Part shown: piece by piece, positions 53,184-62,682 of the stretch
How the letters are laid out: each line of letters opens with the position of its first letter
Numbering within the stretch: the first letter of the stretch is position 1
DNA from: Flectonema sp. DT1601
Taxonomy: Eukaryota > Euglenozoa > Diplonemea > Diplonemida > Diplonemidae
Assembly (NCBI GenBank): GCA_964019425.1
Contig: OZ025798.1
Span: 1,116,001 to 1,180,000 of the forward strand
Length of the DNA stretch: 64,000 nucleotides
Direction: 5' to 3'
Notes under the pieces: model-generated
What the model was told of the DNA's origin: nothing
The model's database searches: none
The model's input: the letters and a program-made list of their open reading frames with translations, nothing else
Program-made: the position numbers and the translations under genes

Positions 53184-55019
53184 ATGGGCAAACCGGGCGG
53201 GGCAAGGAGAGTCCTCGTCCCTAGACTGGCTGATGATCGAAATTCAAACAGTCATCTTGCTAGTCAGGTCTCTGCAGCACCTCAGCCCGTAGTAAAAGTT
53301 CCTCAGAAACTCTCGTCAGACAGTTCGGAATCTGACGGAAGTGGAGATGAAATGACTGTAGAAGCTGTCTTAAAAGTGTTGGGAAAAGTTGGAAAAGGAA
53401 GAGCAACACCGAGCAAGCCTTCATGGGGAAGGCTAGTTGCTCCAACGTTTCACCGAGTTCCAACTCCCCCGACTGAGGGTAGTCTAAGCTCTGAGGGTGA
53501 AGGAAGGAAGCGAACAATGCGGTCTCAGTCTCACAGGACTGCTGCTCAAACACATCGAGCGATGGAATCAATTTCTGAACGTGGGCGCACAGTTTCACTA
53601 CCTGAGCCTCCATGTGCTTCGAAAGCGAAGGTGTGGGAGGACAACGACTGGACTTGCAGTGTGTCTACGGAGCCAGAAGTCAAGTTGTGGATACCAACTG
53701 ATGTAATTAGAAGTTATTTGATTCCCTGGTTAGACTATCCCTCACTGTTATCATGTGAAAGAGTTTGTAAGGTTTGGAGGTGTTGTGTGGAGGAAGCGAA
53801 CTGTAAAGACATTGTGATGTCGAAATTCATGAACGACATGGAAGGCATAAAACTCACTTTAGAAAACTACTGCAACACCTGGGTAGACAGCATTGATAAG
53901 CTTTCAACACAAACACTTAAAAGACAAATAACTACCTGGAAATTTGAACGTGTTAGTCACGTTACTCTATTCCATACTATTGTAAGTCATGATATGGCAA
54001 CGAGATTGAGAATCTGTTTAAGGAATAATCATTTATCATCTTGTCCAGCTGCACCTACTGGTGACTCGGCTGCCATGTATCACGAACTGTTATTTCGATT
54101 CTTTTCTTACAGAGCTCTTACTGACAGAATGAATTCTTTAGTAGAGCCATTGGAAGCAGAGTTACAATCGCTCTTATCACTTGAGTCAATTAGAACACAA
54201 TCAGCTGGCTACGATCGTTACTGTGAGGGAAGTCATCAACTCTCAGATATGACTGTCTTGGGTTCCCAGGGTCAGGTCTTCGTGAGATCGTTGATGCCTG
54301 CAACTCGACACGTTTTATTAAATTTAATAAAAAACCTACCTGCCTGTGATGATGAAATACTACCGACTCCGATACCGATCATCGAAACTCACAAATATCA
54401 TCGAAGCTCTCACAGACGACCTGCTGAAGCAGAGAAGAACTGGATGACGAGATTATGCACCGACCACGTGATGTATTTTCTTGGAAGTATAACAAAGATG
54501 GTAATTTCTAACTTGTTAAAAGGATTTATACCTCTTCGGTTTTTACTAAACCCAATGATCATAATTAATGAAGAAGATATAGAAAGAGTAATCTGCGCTA
54601 TACGAGACTGGGAGATTGACATCATTCAACCAGCTGTAGTCAGATTTACTGAAGACCGACAACGTCGAAACACATACTCATCGTATCTGAAGGCGACTTC
54701 TCATATAATTTATATCTTGAAAGAGACTCGTGAACTTGTTGCGGAAACTCGAGATCTTCAAACTCTCGATCCGGAATCGCATTCTATTGGTGAAGTAATC
54801 AAATCGATTAGAGAGCCTTTATTACTTTTGGAAGCTGATCAAAAATATCCAAATTTATTTAGTTTATCAGCAAGACGATCTTTTGAACAATTAAGAAATA
54901 GAGCTAAAGGTCAGCTTAGACATGCTCGTCAACTTCTACTTCAAAAAAGAGATTTAGAAACGATGAAAACAAATTGGGAACAGGCAGTTAGAAAGTCATT
55001 TGAAACTCACCTAATCTGA
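53184..55019 (+). CDS. F-box-like protein
   Basis: 611 residues, one exon. The N-terminal 165 residues are disordered (Ser, Pro, Arg). An F-box-like motif sits at about 172-215 (WIPTDVIRSYLIPWLDYPSLLSCERVCKVWRCCVEE), with the Leu/Trp pattern of Skp1-binding F-boxes but a non-standard start. The long C-terminal part is helical with no WD40, LRR or Kelch repeats, so the substrate-binding mode is unknown. If the F-box is real it would act as an SCF ubiquitin-ligase adaptor. Confidence 0.65.
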   Translation: MGKPGGARRVLVPRLADDRNSNSHLASQVSAAPQPVVKVPQKLSSDSSESDGSGDEMTVEAVLKVLGKVGKGRATPSKPSWGRLVAPTFHRVPTPPTEGSLSSEGEGRKRTMRSQSHRTAAQTHRAMESISERGRTVSLPEPPCASKAKVWEDNDWTCSVSTEPEVKLWIPTDVIRSYLIPWLDYPSLLSCERVCKVWRCCVEEANCKDIVMSKFMNDMEGIKLTLENYCNTWVDSIDKLSTQTLKRQITTWKFERVSHVTLFHTIVSHDMATRLRICLRNNHLSSCPAAPTGDSAAMYHELLFRFFSYRALTDRMNSLVEPLEAELQSLLSLESIRTQSAGYDRYCEGSHQLSDMTVLGSQGQVFVRSLMPATRHVLLNLIKNLPACDDEILPTPIPIIETHKYHRSSHRRPAEAEKNWMTRLCTDHVMYFLGSITKMVISNLLKGFIPLRFLLNPMIIINEEDIERVICAIRDWEIDIIQPAVVRFTEDRQRRNTYSSYLKATSHIIYILKETRELVAETRDLQTLDPESHSIGEVIKSIREPLLLLEADQKYPNLFSLSARRSFEQLRNRAKGQLRHARQLLLQKRDLETMKTNWEQAVRKSFETHLI

Positions 55020-55621
55020 ATTCTGAAATACTTTAAGTTATTGTTATTATAATTACGCGTGTATCTTGACCTTGTTGGACATGTTCTTAAAATGTGCGAA
55101 CTGCATAACATTATTATCGAGATGTGTCTGTGTTTGTTGAAGCAACTTCTGTTGCAAACTAACAGCAAATCGCTCAGACACTAATGTTCGTGCAGTTTGC
55201 TTGAAATAGAACTTGTTATTATTATTCGTTCTTCGTGTCTTGTGTCGTAATTTCCCTTTTTTTTTTTTTTTTTTTTTTTCGTTCTTTTTTTCATTCTTTT
55301 TTTTACACATCATTTCATTTAGTTGGTGTTTTTATTATTGTTATTGCCTGTTGCAACAGTCAGTTGGCTCTACCAGCTGGTGTGCATATCTCTTGTGTTG
55401 CTTAAATTCTAAAAGAAGCAATGAAATACAACACTAATTACATTGTTTTAATAACACAACAAATAAAGGCAGCGTGGCTTCATGCAACTTACTTTCTTAC
55501 TCCCTGAGTTACGTGACGAGAGCTGCAAACTACTTGGGGGGCATATCTGATAATTACAAGTGAGACCGTTTATGTTAATTCTATTCTTCTTTTACTTAGG
55601 TGAGATGGTGTTATAAAAACA
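55020..55621 (+). other. Spacer with branched stem
   Basis: GTGTCTG (55124-55130) pairs perfectly with CAGACAC (55175-55181) and encloses GCAAC/GTTGC (55142-55155, loop TTCT), giving a two-stem structure about 105 nt after the stop. A T run is at 55257-55279. The acceptor TTTTACTTAG ends at 55599, followed by a short frame ATGGTGTTATAA before the real ATG. Confidence 0.5.
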
Positions 55622-56404
55622 ATGACCGCTATCCCCGCATCTACAGGAATCTGTTACGGGGGGCAGCACAAAGAGCTAGCAAAGTACGTTAAGAAATTAA
55701 TTCTGATTCACAATGTAGAAAGTGTTGATGCTGTATCTCCTAGTGTTCTTGGACACCAACCAGACTGGAGAGTTGGATTAACAGCAAAGGGAGCAAAACA
55801 TGCATCGACTCTCGGTAGAAAGCTAAGTAATGTGCTAAAGAATAAAGGTCCAGTTTTCTTTTATGTCAGTCCGTATGAACGTGCGAAGCAGACTTATATC
55901 GGACTTCGGTCATCGTTACCGAAATCAATTGAAGTTAACGGAGCGAAGGAAGAGCCTCGTCTTGTGGATCAACAAGTTGGAAATTATCAAAACCCACAAC
56001 TAACATCTCTATCAGAACTTAGAAGAAGGTATGGAAAGTTCTTTTTCCGATACCGAGAAGGAGAAAGTGGAGCTGACGTTTACAGCAGAGTATCAGCATT
56101 CATTGAGAATGTATCTCGAGACGTTAAGAAGATGGGACGAGGACGAGATCAAACAATTGCTGTTGTGTCTCACGGGATGCCTCTTCGTTGTTTAATAATG
56201 CGACTCTTCGACATGTCCATTGATGATTTCGAAAAGATGGTTTCTCCGTTGAGCGGATCCATTGTGGTTCTCACACGGGGAGAGAATAATTTTTATCAAA
56301 TAGATGGCCTTTCAAGGCATGCTATGCGATTTCCAGAAGTCGTTGCCTGTCCTACCCACGGTCTTGACTGCAGAGTAGGCAAAGCACCGACTGGAGTCAA
56401 ATAA
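55622..56404 (+). CDS. Histidine-phosphatase-superfamily protein with altered catalytic motif
   Basis: 260 residues, one exon, of the phosphoglycerate-mutase/AT74-like class: VGLTAKGAKHA, FYVSPYERAKQTY (Arg87 of the second basic site), EEPRLVDQQVGNYQ, GKFFFRYREGESGADVYSRVSAFI and VVSHGMPLRCL (second catalytic His184). However, the first motif, normally LVRHGES, is LIHNVES here (residues 28-34). The Arg is replaced by His30, the phospho-accepting His by Asn31 and the Gly by Val32. By family knowledge it should not form the phosphohistidine intermediate, so it is a likely pseudo-enzyme or has a changed role. A sequencing error is unlikely because several codons differ. Confidence 0.85.
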   Translation: MTAIPASTGICYGGQHKELAKYVKKLILIHNVESVDAVSPSVLGHQPDWRVGLTAKGAKHASTLGRKLSNVLKNKGPVFFYVSPYERAKQTYIGLRSSLPKSIEVNGAKEEPRLVDQQVGNYQNPQLTSLSELRRRYGKFFFRYREGESGADVYSRVSAFIENVSRDVKKMGRGRDQTIAVVSHGMPLRCLIMRLFDMSIDDFEKMVSPLSGSIVVLTRGENNFYQIDGLSRHAMRFPEVVACPTHGLDCRVGKAPTGVK

Positions 56405-56866
56405 ATCTCACTCAGCATGCTGTGTGATTCGTAGAATTTTATCGTGTCTGCCAGACTCAAAAAGTGACACCAAACCCGTAAGTTATTCAATGAAAAAAAG
56501 TTTTATTTCCCGTTATTGTTATTTTTTGTTGTTTTTTTGCTATTTTTTTTTTTTGCTTGTGTGCTCACACAATTGTTCTATATCTCTTTTCTATGTGCAA
56601 GGTCTGGTGTTTGGTTTTTAGTTTTTTTTTAATAAGAAGAAAACGAACCGAAAAAGCTTTAGACCTCCTTATAATATTTATTAAGCTGCGGGATCATATT
56701 CGTTGAGCTTAGTAATGGTGTCGAAAAAACGTAATTTTTTTTTTTCCCTCATTACTACGGTAATTTGTGTTGTTTTTCTTTTTTTGTAAAGTCCAACACA
56801 GTAGTCACGTTATCACAGTAATATAAAAAAAATAATTAAAAAAAAAAAAAAAATTGAAGTAAAACA
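56405..56866 (+). other. Spacer, no gene seen
   Basis: About 460 nt of T-rich sequence with A runs near 56840. The frame at 56424-56621 ends in a poly-T translation and is not supported. No clear pyrimidine-AG lies close to the next ATG; the nearest candidates are TTATCACAG near 56818 and GAAG at about 56860. Confidence 0.45.
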
Positions 56867-57538
56867 ATGAGCGTATTAAATCCAAAATGGATAACTGTCT
56901 CTTATGCAAGAAAGCTTTGTGGAGGTTATTGGTTACTTATGAATTCATCCGAAAAAGGTGATGTGTTAATGGGAATAGAAAAGGGTCCTCCAGATCGACT
57001 CATTGAAGATGGATGGAATGGAATGGAAGAAGTTGACAGCGAAGACTCCATCTCAACCAAGTCAAGCGGAGAAGATATTTTAATTTTAAATACCTCCGTT
57101 TGCATTTTTGCTGTCATCTTATCTGCTTCGGTTGCTTGCATTTCCAGTTTTCATAATTTAAATAACATGTTGTACTTCAAATCCAGAGTACGAACTCTCC
57201 GATTGAAAGAACGCTCCCGACTATGTCGCTTATCAGTAATCCGAAAGAAGCTCAGCAGCTATCAATACAGAGGAGCGCTTGTTGATATTTGTAACGCAAA
57301 TGTTCTTAAAGATATGTCTTCTAAAAGAATAGAAGGATACGTTAGCGATGAGGATTATCTTAATACATCTGTTGTGTCTCGGTGTTCTTATTCTGTTGAA
57401 AAGATTAAAGAATATTCAACTTCAGAGAGATCTTGTCCGCATCTTTTCAACTTTTTTGATCAGCGCTGGTCGTCTCAAACTCCGAAGTCTATTAGTAGCA
57501 ATGGAAGAAGGCTGTCGTTACCTCTCTATCTCAGGTGA
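56867..57538 (+). CDS. Hypothetical single-pass membrane protein
   Basis: 223 residues. One hydrophobic segment (about 74-95, ILILNTSVCIFAVILSASVACI) separates an acidic N-terminal part from a basic C-terminal part (RVRTLRLKERSRLCRL, SVIRKKL). No signal peptide or known domain. The frame ends at TGA 57536-57538. The preceding CAG|GTGATA could be read as a 5' splice site, but no convincing downstream exon was found. Confidence 0.55.
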   Translation: MSVLNPKWITVSYARKLCGGYWLLMNSSEKGDVLMGIEKGPPDRLIEDGWNGMEEVDSEDSISTKSSGEDILILNTSVCIFAVILSASVACISSFHNLNNMLYFKSRVRTLRLKERSRLCRLSVIRKKLSSYQYRGALVDICNANVLKDMSSKRIEGYVSDEDYLNTSVVSRCSYSVEKIKEYSTSERSCPHLFNFFDQRWSSQTPKSISSNGRRLSLPLYLR

Positions 57539-57735
57539 TATCTATTTACACTGTAAAATCTGCTTTAGCAGTTTTTTTATTTTATTGTTTTTTTTCGATG
57601 TGTTTCGTTTAAAAAAAAAAAATATGTATCATTATTAATTTCAGCACAGCTAGACTTTGTACAAAAAAAGGAAGGGAGAAAATGTTGTGAGGAATTCTTT
57701 TAAATTATAAAATTGATTCCCGTCAACATTGCTAA

Positions 57736-58314
57736 ATGTCGGGTGAATTAGAAATTATCATCATTGTCCTCTTGGTTAACGTTTCCCTAGCACTGTGTTG
57801 CATTGCCATATACGTTCACTTTTTAATGCGAAAGAAGAAGCAGCATGCGTACCAAAGCAACATAAATAGTAATATAGAAGGAATGTGGAGAGGAGGTGAT
57901 GGTATTCATCTCTTTAAAATAGAGCAGTGTGAGGGATTTTATATGTGGAAACACTGCGATGATGCTGGTGATGATGTAAGAGGTCAACTTGAGAAGTCTG
58001 ATGATCAATTTGGTGAGAGATTTGTTTATTATTGTGAGTTATCAAATGGAATAAAAGTATATCTCTGTGACCCTTGTGAAGAGAATCAAGTTATGAGTTT
58101 AAAGCTTGTTTTGAGCGACAAGTCTGTTGTCGATGTAGATGCTCGTCGTTGGGCAACAGAACTCGAAAGCTCGATTATTACTGACACGTCTTCACAACTT
58201 CAAGAGCAACCTCTCAATCCTCCTCCTCCTCCTGCTATTCAACCACATCAACAATCGAGTAAAGAACGATCTTTTGCAGGTGTCTCTGATGGTTGGCAAC
58301 TTTCCCATGCTTGA
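57736..58314 (+). CDS. Hypothetical N-terminally anchored membrane protein
   Basis: 192 residues. An N-terminal membrane helix (residues 6-31, IIIIVLLVNVSLALCCIAIYVHFL) is followed by MRKKKQ, so the globular part is cytosolic by the positive-inside rule. That part (50-145, GMWRGGDGIHLFKIEQCEGFYMW ... VYLCDPCEENQVMSLKLVL) is beta-rich. The C-terminus is proline-rich (PPPPPAIQPHQQ). No family recognised. It lies next to another small membrane protein, without other evidence of joint function. Confidence 0.6.
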   Translation: MSGELEIIIIVLLVNVSLALCCIAIYVHFLMRKKKQHAYQSNINSNIEGMWRGGDGIHLFKIEQCEGFYMWKHCDDAGDDVRGQLEKSDDQFGERFVYYCELSNGIKVYLCDPCEENQVMSLKLVLSDKSVVDVDARRWATELESSIITDTSSQLQEQPLNPPPPPAIQPHQQSSKERSFAGVSDGWQLSHA

Positions 58315-58701
58315 ATAGTTTCTTAGTTTAGTTTTTCCTTCCTTGTTTTAAGTTTAACCTTTTTATCCTTTTATTTGCGTTTTGCAGTTAGCATTCGCAA
58401 TGTTTTCCTTTATATGTCTGTCTTCAGATTCAATTGTGCTAACATAGTAGTCCTATAATAGCTTCCTTACGCTGTCAACTTCTATTTTATTCGAATATTT
58501 GGTACTGTTTTTCAGCCTTTGCAGAAAGTCATTGTGTGAACAACCTTAATGTAATTATTTATCAATAATTATTTATTAAAGTAATCAATTATAACATGTC
58601 TGTTGGTATTGGATGGGAGGATGAATAGATATCAGAATGATATGAAGTAGATTTCATTATTCAATTTTTAATTTTACGATCAGATTGTCCTTATTAATAA
58701 T
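58315..58701 (+). other. Spacer, no gene seen
   Basis: 387 nt, T-rich, with an ACGATCAG acceptor near 58683 and no notable open frame or strong hairpin. Confidence 0.45.
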
Positions 58702-59256
58702 ATGGCAAACATACACACGTTAAATGGAAAGTTAACAACTGGAGTGCCGGTTGTTCCACCAGTTGGATCGTTGGCTGAAAAGAATGCGCTGAAGGCTGCG
58801 AAGTTGAACACTTCAAGTAACCGACCAGTAGTAAAACCAGTTGTACCTGTTGCTACTAACCGTCCCTCGACCTTTCGTAAGCCAGCAATACCAACTGCTG
58901 CTGACTTGATGAAAATTGAAGTCGACAAGAAGCCGGCACCCATTCCAAGAAAGACCCTTCCTCTAAAAGACTCAAAACCTGCCTGGAATTCTGCAGCCTC
59001 TCCTAACCCAATCGAAAAGAAACCAGCAGCAGTTACTCGACCAAAACCCGTATTGAAAGGAACAACTGTACGAGGAACTGGTAAGTGTGGTGCGGCGTTA
59101 CAAGAGCCTGCGAGAGTTTATCAAGGAACAGTCTCAAAGGAAAAGGGATTTGGTCGTGTCGGAGCGAAGGTTGGTAAGAAGGGGAGGGAGGCAGCAGTAT
59201 TAGCTTTTGAAGCCCGTCAGAAAGCCCTGGAGTCGGACAAGGCTGCCCCCAGCTAA
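58702..59256 (+). CDS. Basic Lys/Ala/Pro-rich protein, unknown
   Basis: 184 residues, low complexity and rich in Lys, Pro, Ala and Val (PVVKPVVPVA, KKPAPIPRK, EKKPAAVTRPKP). It ends in a basic stretch with Gly (GKCGAALQEPARVYQGTVSKEKGFGRVGAKVGKKGREAAV). It resembles linker-histone-like or microtubule-binding tails in composition only. No domain recognised. Codon use looks like the neighbours, which supports a real gene. ATG 58702 follows an ATCAG by about 18 nt. Confidence 0.6.
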   Translation: MANIHTLNGKLTTGVPVVPPVGSLAEKNALKAAKLNTSSNRPVVKPVVPVATNRPSTFRKPAIPTAADLMKIEVDKKPAPIPRKTLPLKDSKPAWNSAASPNPIEKKPAAVTRPKPVLKGTTVRGTGKCGAALQEPARVYQGTVSKEKGFGRVGAKVGKKGREAAVLAFEARQKALESDKAAPS

Positions 59257-59580
59257 CGATTCTAAAAGTATCTATTAACATGAAGTAGCTATACGTCTAA
59301 CATCTACGTTTTGGTACGACATAAAGAAAACAGTTTCCGCTCCATTTACAAAGAAAATATCGATTTCCTTACTTTAGTCTTTTCTATTCGTACACCCTAG
59401 CCCTTTTTGAAGAAATATTTTCGTTAGTTGTGTAAGTTATTTATGCACCTCTTTTTGCTTGCTAATTAATTATTCTTTGCCGAATTTATCTGTTCATTAC
59501 TCTAAGTGATATTTCATTCTTATTAATTAGTTAAGTTTATTAATTACGTAACAGATTTTATTTCATTTTCGAATATTAAA
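59257..59580 (+). other. Spacer, no gene seen
   Basis: 324 nt of AT-rich sequence. An AACAG near 59553 precedes a T-rich stretch and the kinase ATG. No clear hairpin. Confidence 0.45.
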
Positions 59581-61125
59581 ATGCCGAGTCTCGCATACAA
59601 GCACCATACCGCCCCTGCTGGTAACTTCAACTGTGGACCGAATGAAGTTATTGCGGGGCGTTACAAGGTAATCGACGAGGCAGGAGCTGGTAACTTCGCG
59701 AGAGTTCTGAGAGCATATGACGTGCAGAGGAATAATGAGATAGTTGCGGTTAAGATTCTGAGAAGAGAATATCAGAGAGACGCTGAATTCGAACACGAAA
59801 TCCTTTCAGCTATCAACAAACACGACAAAGTTGGAGATGTTCAGGTTTGCAAGATGAAGGCTCACTTCAACTGGGGTGGTCTTCCTTGCTTTGTATTCAA
59901 CCTTCTCGGTGGATCTCTGAAGGGAACTAAGTCTGGTTCTCACACTCCTATGTCTGAACTCGCCAACTTCGCGAGTCAATGCTGCAAAACTCTTTCGTTC
60001 CTTCACTTTACCTGCAATGTATGTGTTTTTTTTGTAATTTACTTTAATTTTTTTAAATAATGAAATTATAAATTAACTATTCAACACTTACAGATGATTC
60101 ACACTGACTTGAAACCTGAGAACGTTCTCCTTGATGGTCCACTCCCATCTGGTACCGTAATCGGTGACAGCTGGTCTGTTTGTGATTTAGGATCTGCTTC
60201 ATTCTTTGGAAGAAAAGCTGATCAAGATCTTATCCAAACTCGTCCATACCGCGCACCAGAAGTAGTTATGGGATGCCCATGGTCTTACTCTGTTGATATG
60301 TTCTCTGTAGGATGTATTATTTATGAATTGATGAAGGGAAAGAAGATGTTTGACGCGATGAACGACGAGCAACATCTTATCATGTTTGAAAGAAAGCTTG
60401 GTGGACTCCCAAAGTGGTTGATCAACTCTGGAAAGCCGCAAGTTCAAAAGCAGTACTTCGACCACAGCGGAAGACTCGTTCACTCTCAGTCAGTATTCAG
60501 CAACCCGTACGGAAGCTCATCAAAGAAACTCGAAAGACTTGAGGATGAGTTTGCTGGTCAGCCTGACCTTCTCGACTTCCTTCAGCAGTGTCTTCACTAC
60601 GACCCTGTTCTCCGTCTCAGAGCTGATGAGGCGTGCCACCACCCGTGGGTATTAAAATACGTTAGCAAGCCAGCTGTTTCTCTTGTTGCTCACCTTCCAG
60701 CATCACCATACGGTAGTGAAATTAAAACTCCAACTACTTCACTCATTGCATCCGGTAAGCCGCTTTCAAGAGAGCAGAAGGAACAGTTGATTGCAGAACA
60801 CGCGCCTAGCAGAAGTACATCACCAGTTATAGGATTCGACAGAGTAAACAGTGACGTGATGAGAAGTAACAGAGATCAGGTTGTTAGACAAGCAGCGTAC
60901 GCTGTGCAGCCACACATGCAGCCAGCTGCTGGTATGCCTTCAAGAGGAGGGTTGAGAGGACCAACTTCACGACCAACTCCTCCTATGCCTCCAGCACCAA
61001 GCAGGTACGTTACTTCTTCTTCAGCTTATGGAAGTAACATGAGAGGTCCTGTTAGAAACATCTCTTCTCCAAACCCTGCATCACTTCTCCGCAACTCTAA
61101 GATGATGACACCACCAACTTACTAG
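59581..61125 (+). CDS. CLK/LAMMER-like dual-specificity protein kinase
   Basis: Exons 59581-60018 and 60094-61125 give 489 residues. Kinase core: glycine loop GAGNFARV (about 35-42), Lys58 in VAVKIL, catalytic HTDLKPEN (149-156), metal-binding DLG (177-179, Leu in place of the usual Phe, as in some CLKs), SASFF, then RPYRAPEVVMG. The position of the family's EHLAMMERILG motif reads EQHLIMFERKLGG, so the LAMMER box is degenerate. The C-terminal 120 residues are disordered and rich in Ser, Pro and Arg. CLKs phosphorylate SR splicing factors. The intron (75 nt) can pair 60031-60040 with 60063-60072 (10 bp with one G-T). Confidence 0.9.
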
Positions 61126-61310
61126 TCAAGGAATCCTTCATTGCTTACTTCAGACTGTTGCATCGAAGCGGAAGTAAGCTGATCATTAGCAAACGACAAA
61201 GCAACGGGAACAACAACAAAAAAAAGTTAAAATAGCAACAACAGTTATTCCAGCCTATAGAAGAAAACAAACAACAGCAAGCAGAGCTTATTCTGTACTA
61301 TTGAGAAACG

Positions 61311-61345
<35 letters not shown>

Positions 61346-62682
61346 TTAGATTTTCCCATTCCCATTCACAAACACCCCTTCATTCTTGTTAATGTCTATG
61401 TAGAAAAAAAAAAAAAAAAAAAGAAAGGAAAAGAAAAATAAGGAAACCTAATGTATATCCGTATCTCTTTATCAGTTGTCTTCAACAGGATGGCTGCAAA
61501 TGTAGCCCAAAAAGAAAAGAAAAGTTGACCACTGGGGGGAAAAAAAGAAATTAAAAAATAGTTGATCGACTTTTTTTTAAATTTTTTTTTTTTAATTTTC
61601 TTTTCGAGATGCCTGTGATTTGTAATTTTCTTTGTGTTGAAAAAATAAAAAAAACAGTCGTTGTTTTGGATTACGTTTTCTACTCCAAAAGTTTTAAAAA
61701 AAAAGATTTTCACAAATAAAGGCATCTTGTTCTCACAGTAGTCGATTTCTATTGTACTCTGTTCCCGTATTTAGTCGCTTATTATTTTCGTTTTGACTTA
61801 ACAAATCCGGATAAGGTGCGGTTCTGAAATGGAGTTTTCTATTTCTTTTTTTACTCTTTTTCTTCATCTTTATTTTATGTGGGGCTGAGTTCTTTTTCTT
61901 TTGTTGGCTTTTTTCACGAAACAAAAAAAGCAGCATTTTTAAAAAAAAAAAAAAAAAAAAAAAGTGGGGATGCAACAATTTTCCGCTTTGCAATAAAAAA
62001 TAAAAAAAAACTTTAAAAAAACGTTAAAAAAAAATATTTAAAAAAAAAAAAAAAAAAAAAGACATTTGGTCTGTGCAGGATCTCCCTTTCCAATACCGCT
62101 TTGAATAGTTTTTTCCTCTCTATTTAACTTTTTCCAGTACTAGCTGTGTCATAAACTTATACTACGGTCTCTCTCTTAGGAAGGTGAATGATGATAATTT
62201 GCCTTTCTGAAAGACAGCCAGTGTGGTTAAACTACCCAGCCAAATCCATAGATCACAACACCCCTGAAAAGAACGTTTTCTCATAATGTAAAGGAAGAGA
62301 AAGAAGAAAAAAAAAAAACTCTTATTTAGAACTGGCAATCCACAACCCGGTAAAAACACACTTTTTAAAAAAAAAAAAAAAAGAAAACAAACGAAAATAA
62401 TAATACCTTATAAAATTTTCCAGATAATGTTAATGAAAACGGTTAACAAAGGGAAAAACAACAAAAAAAAAAAATGAGTCAAGAGAATAACGACTCACCC
62501 AACCACACACACCCCAGTGACATTTTATCCCTCCCTCTTCCTGCAGTCATGTTTTATTATGGTTTTTGTTGTTCTTTTGTAATTGTTATCCCTTCAACTA
62601 ACAGTTCCTACACATGAGATGTTTTTTTATTGAATTAATTTTTGTAGACACTTATTCTAACAGAAATATCAACAACACACAC
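61126..62682 (+). other. 1.5 kb spacer, hairpin and poly-A/T runs
   Basis: GCTTACTTC (61143-61151) pairs perfectly with GAAGTAAGC (61171-61179), a 9-bp hairpin 17 nt after the kinase stop. Very long A runs follow (for example 61311-61342 and 62038-62060). Open frames on the minus strand here are translations of these runs. No gene is supported before 62683. Confidence 0.55.

Noticed and set aside
57536-57660. Possible further intron at CAG|GTGATA at the end of the 223-residue membrane protein
   Set aside because: Downstream sequence offers no convincing coding exon before the next gene, so the TGA is taken as the stop.
61396-61993. Minus-strand frames of 109 and 86 codons
   Set aside because: They translate A/T homopolymer runs; no features and opposite to all real genes.
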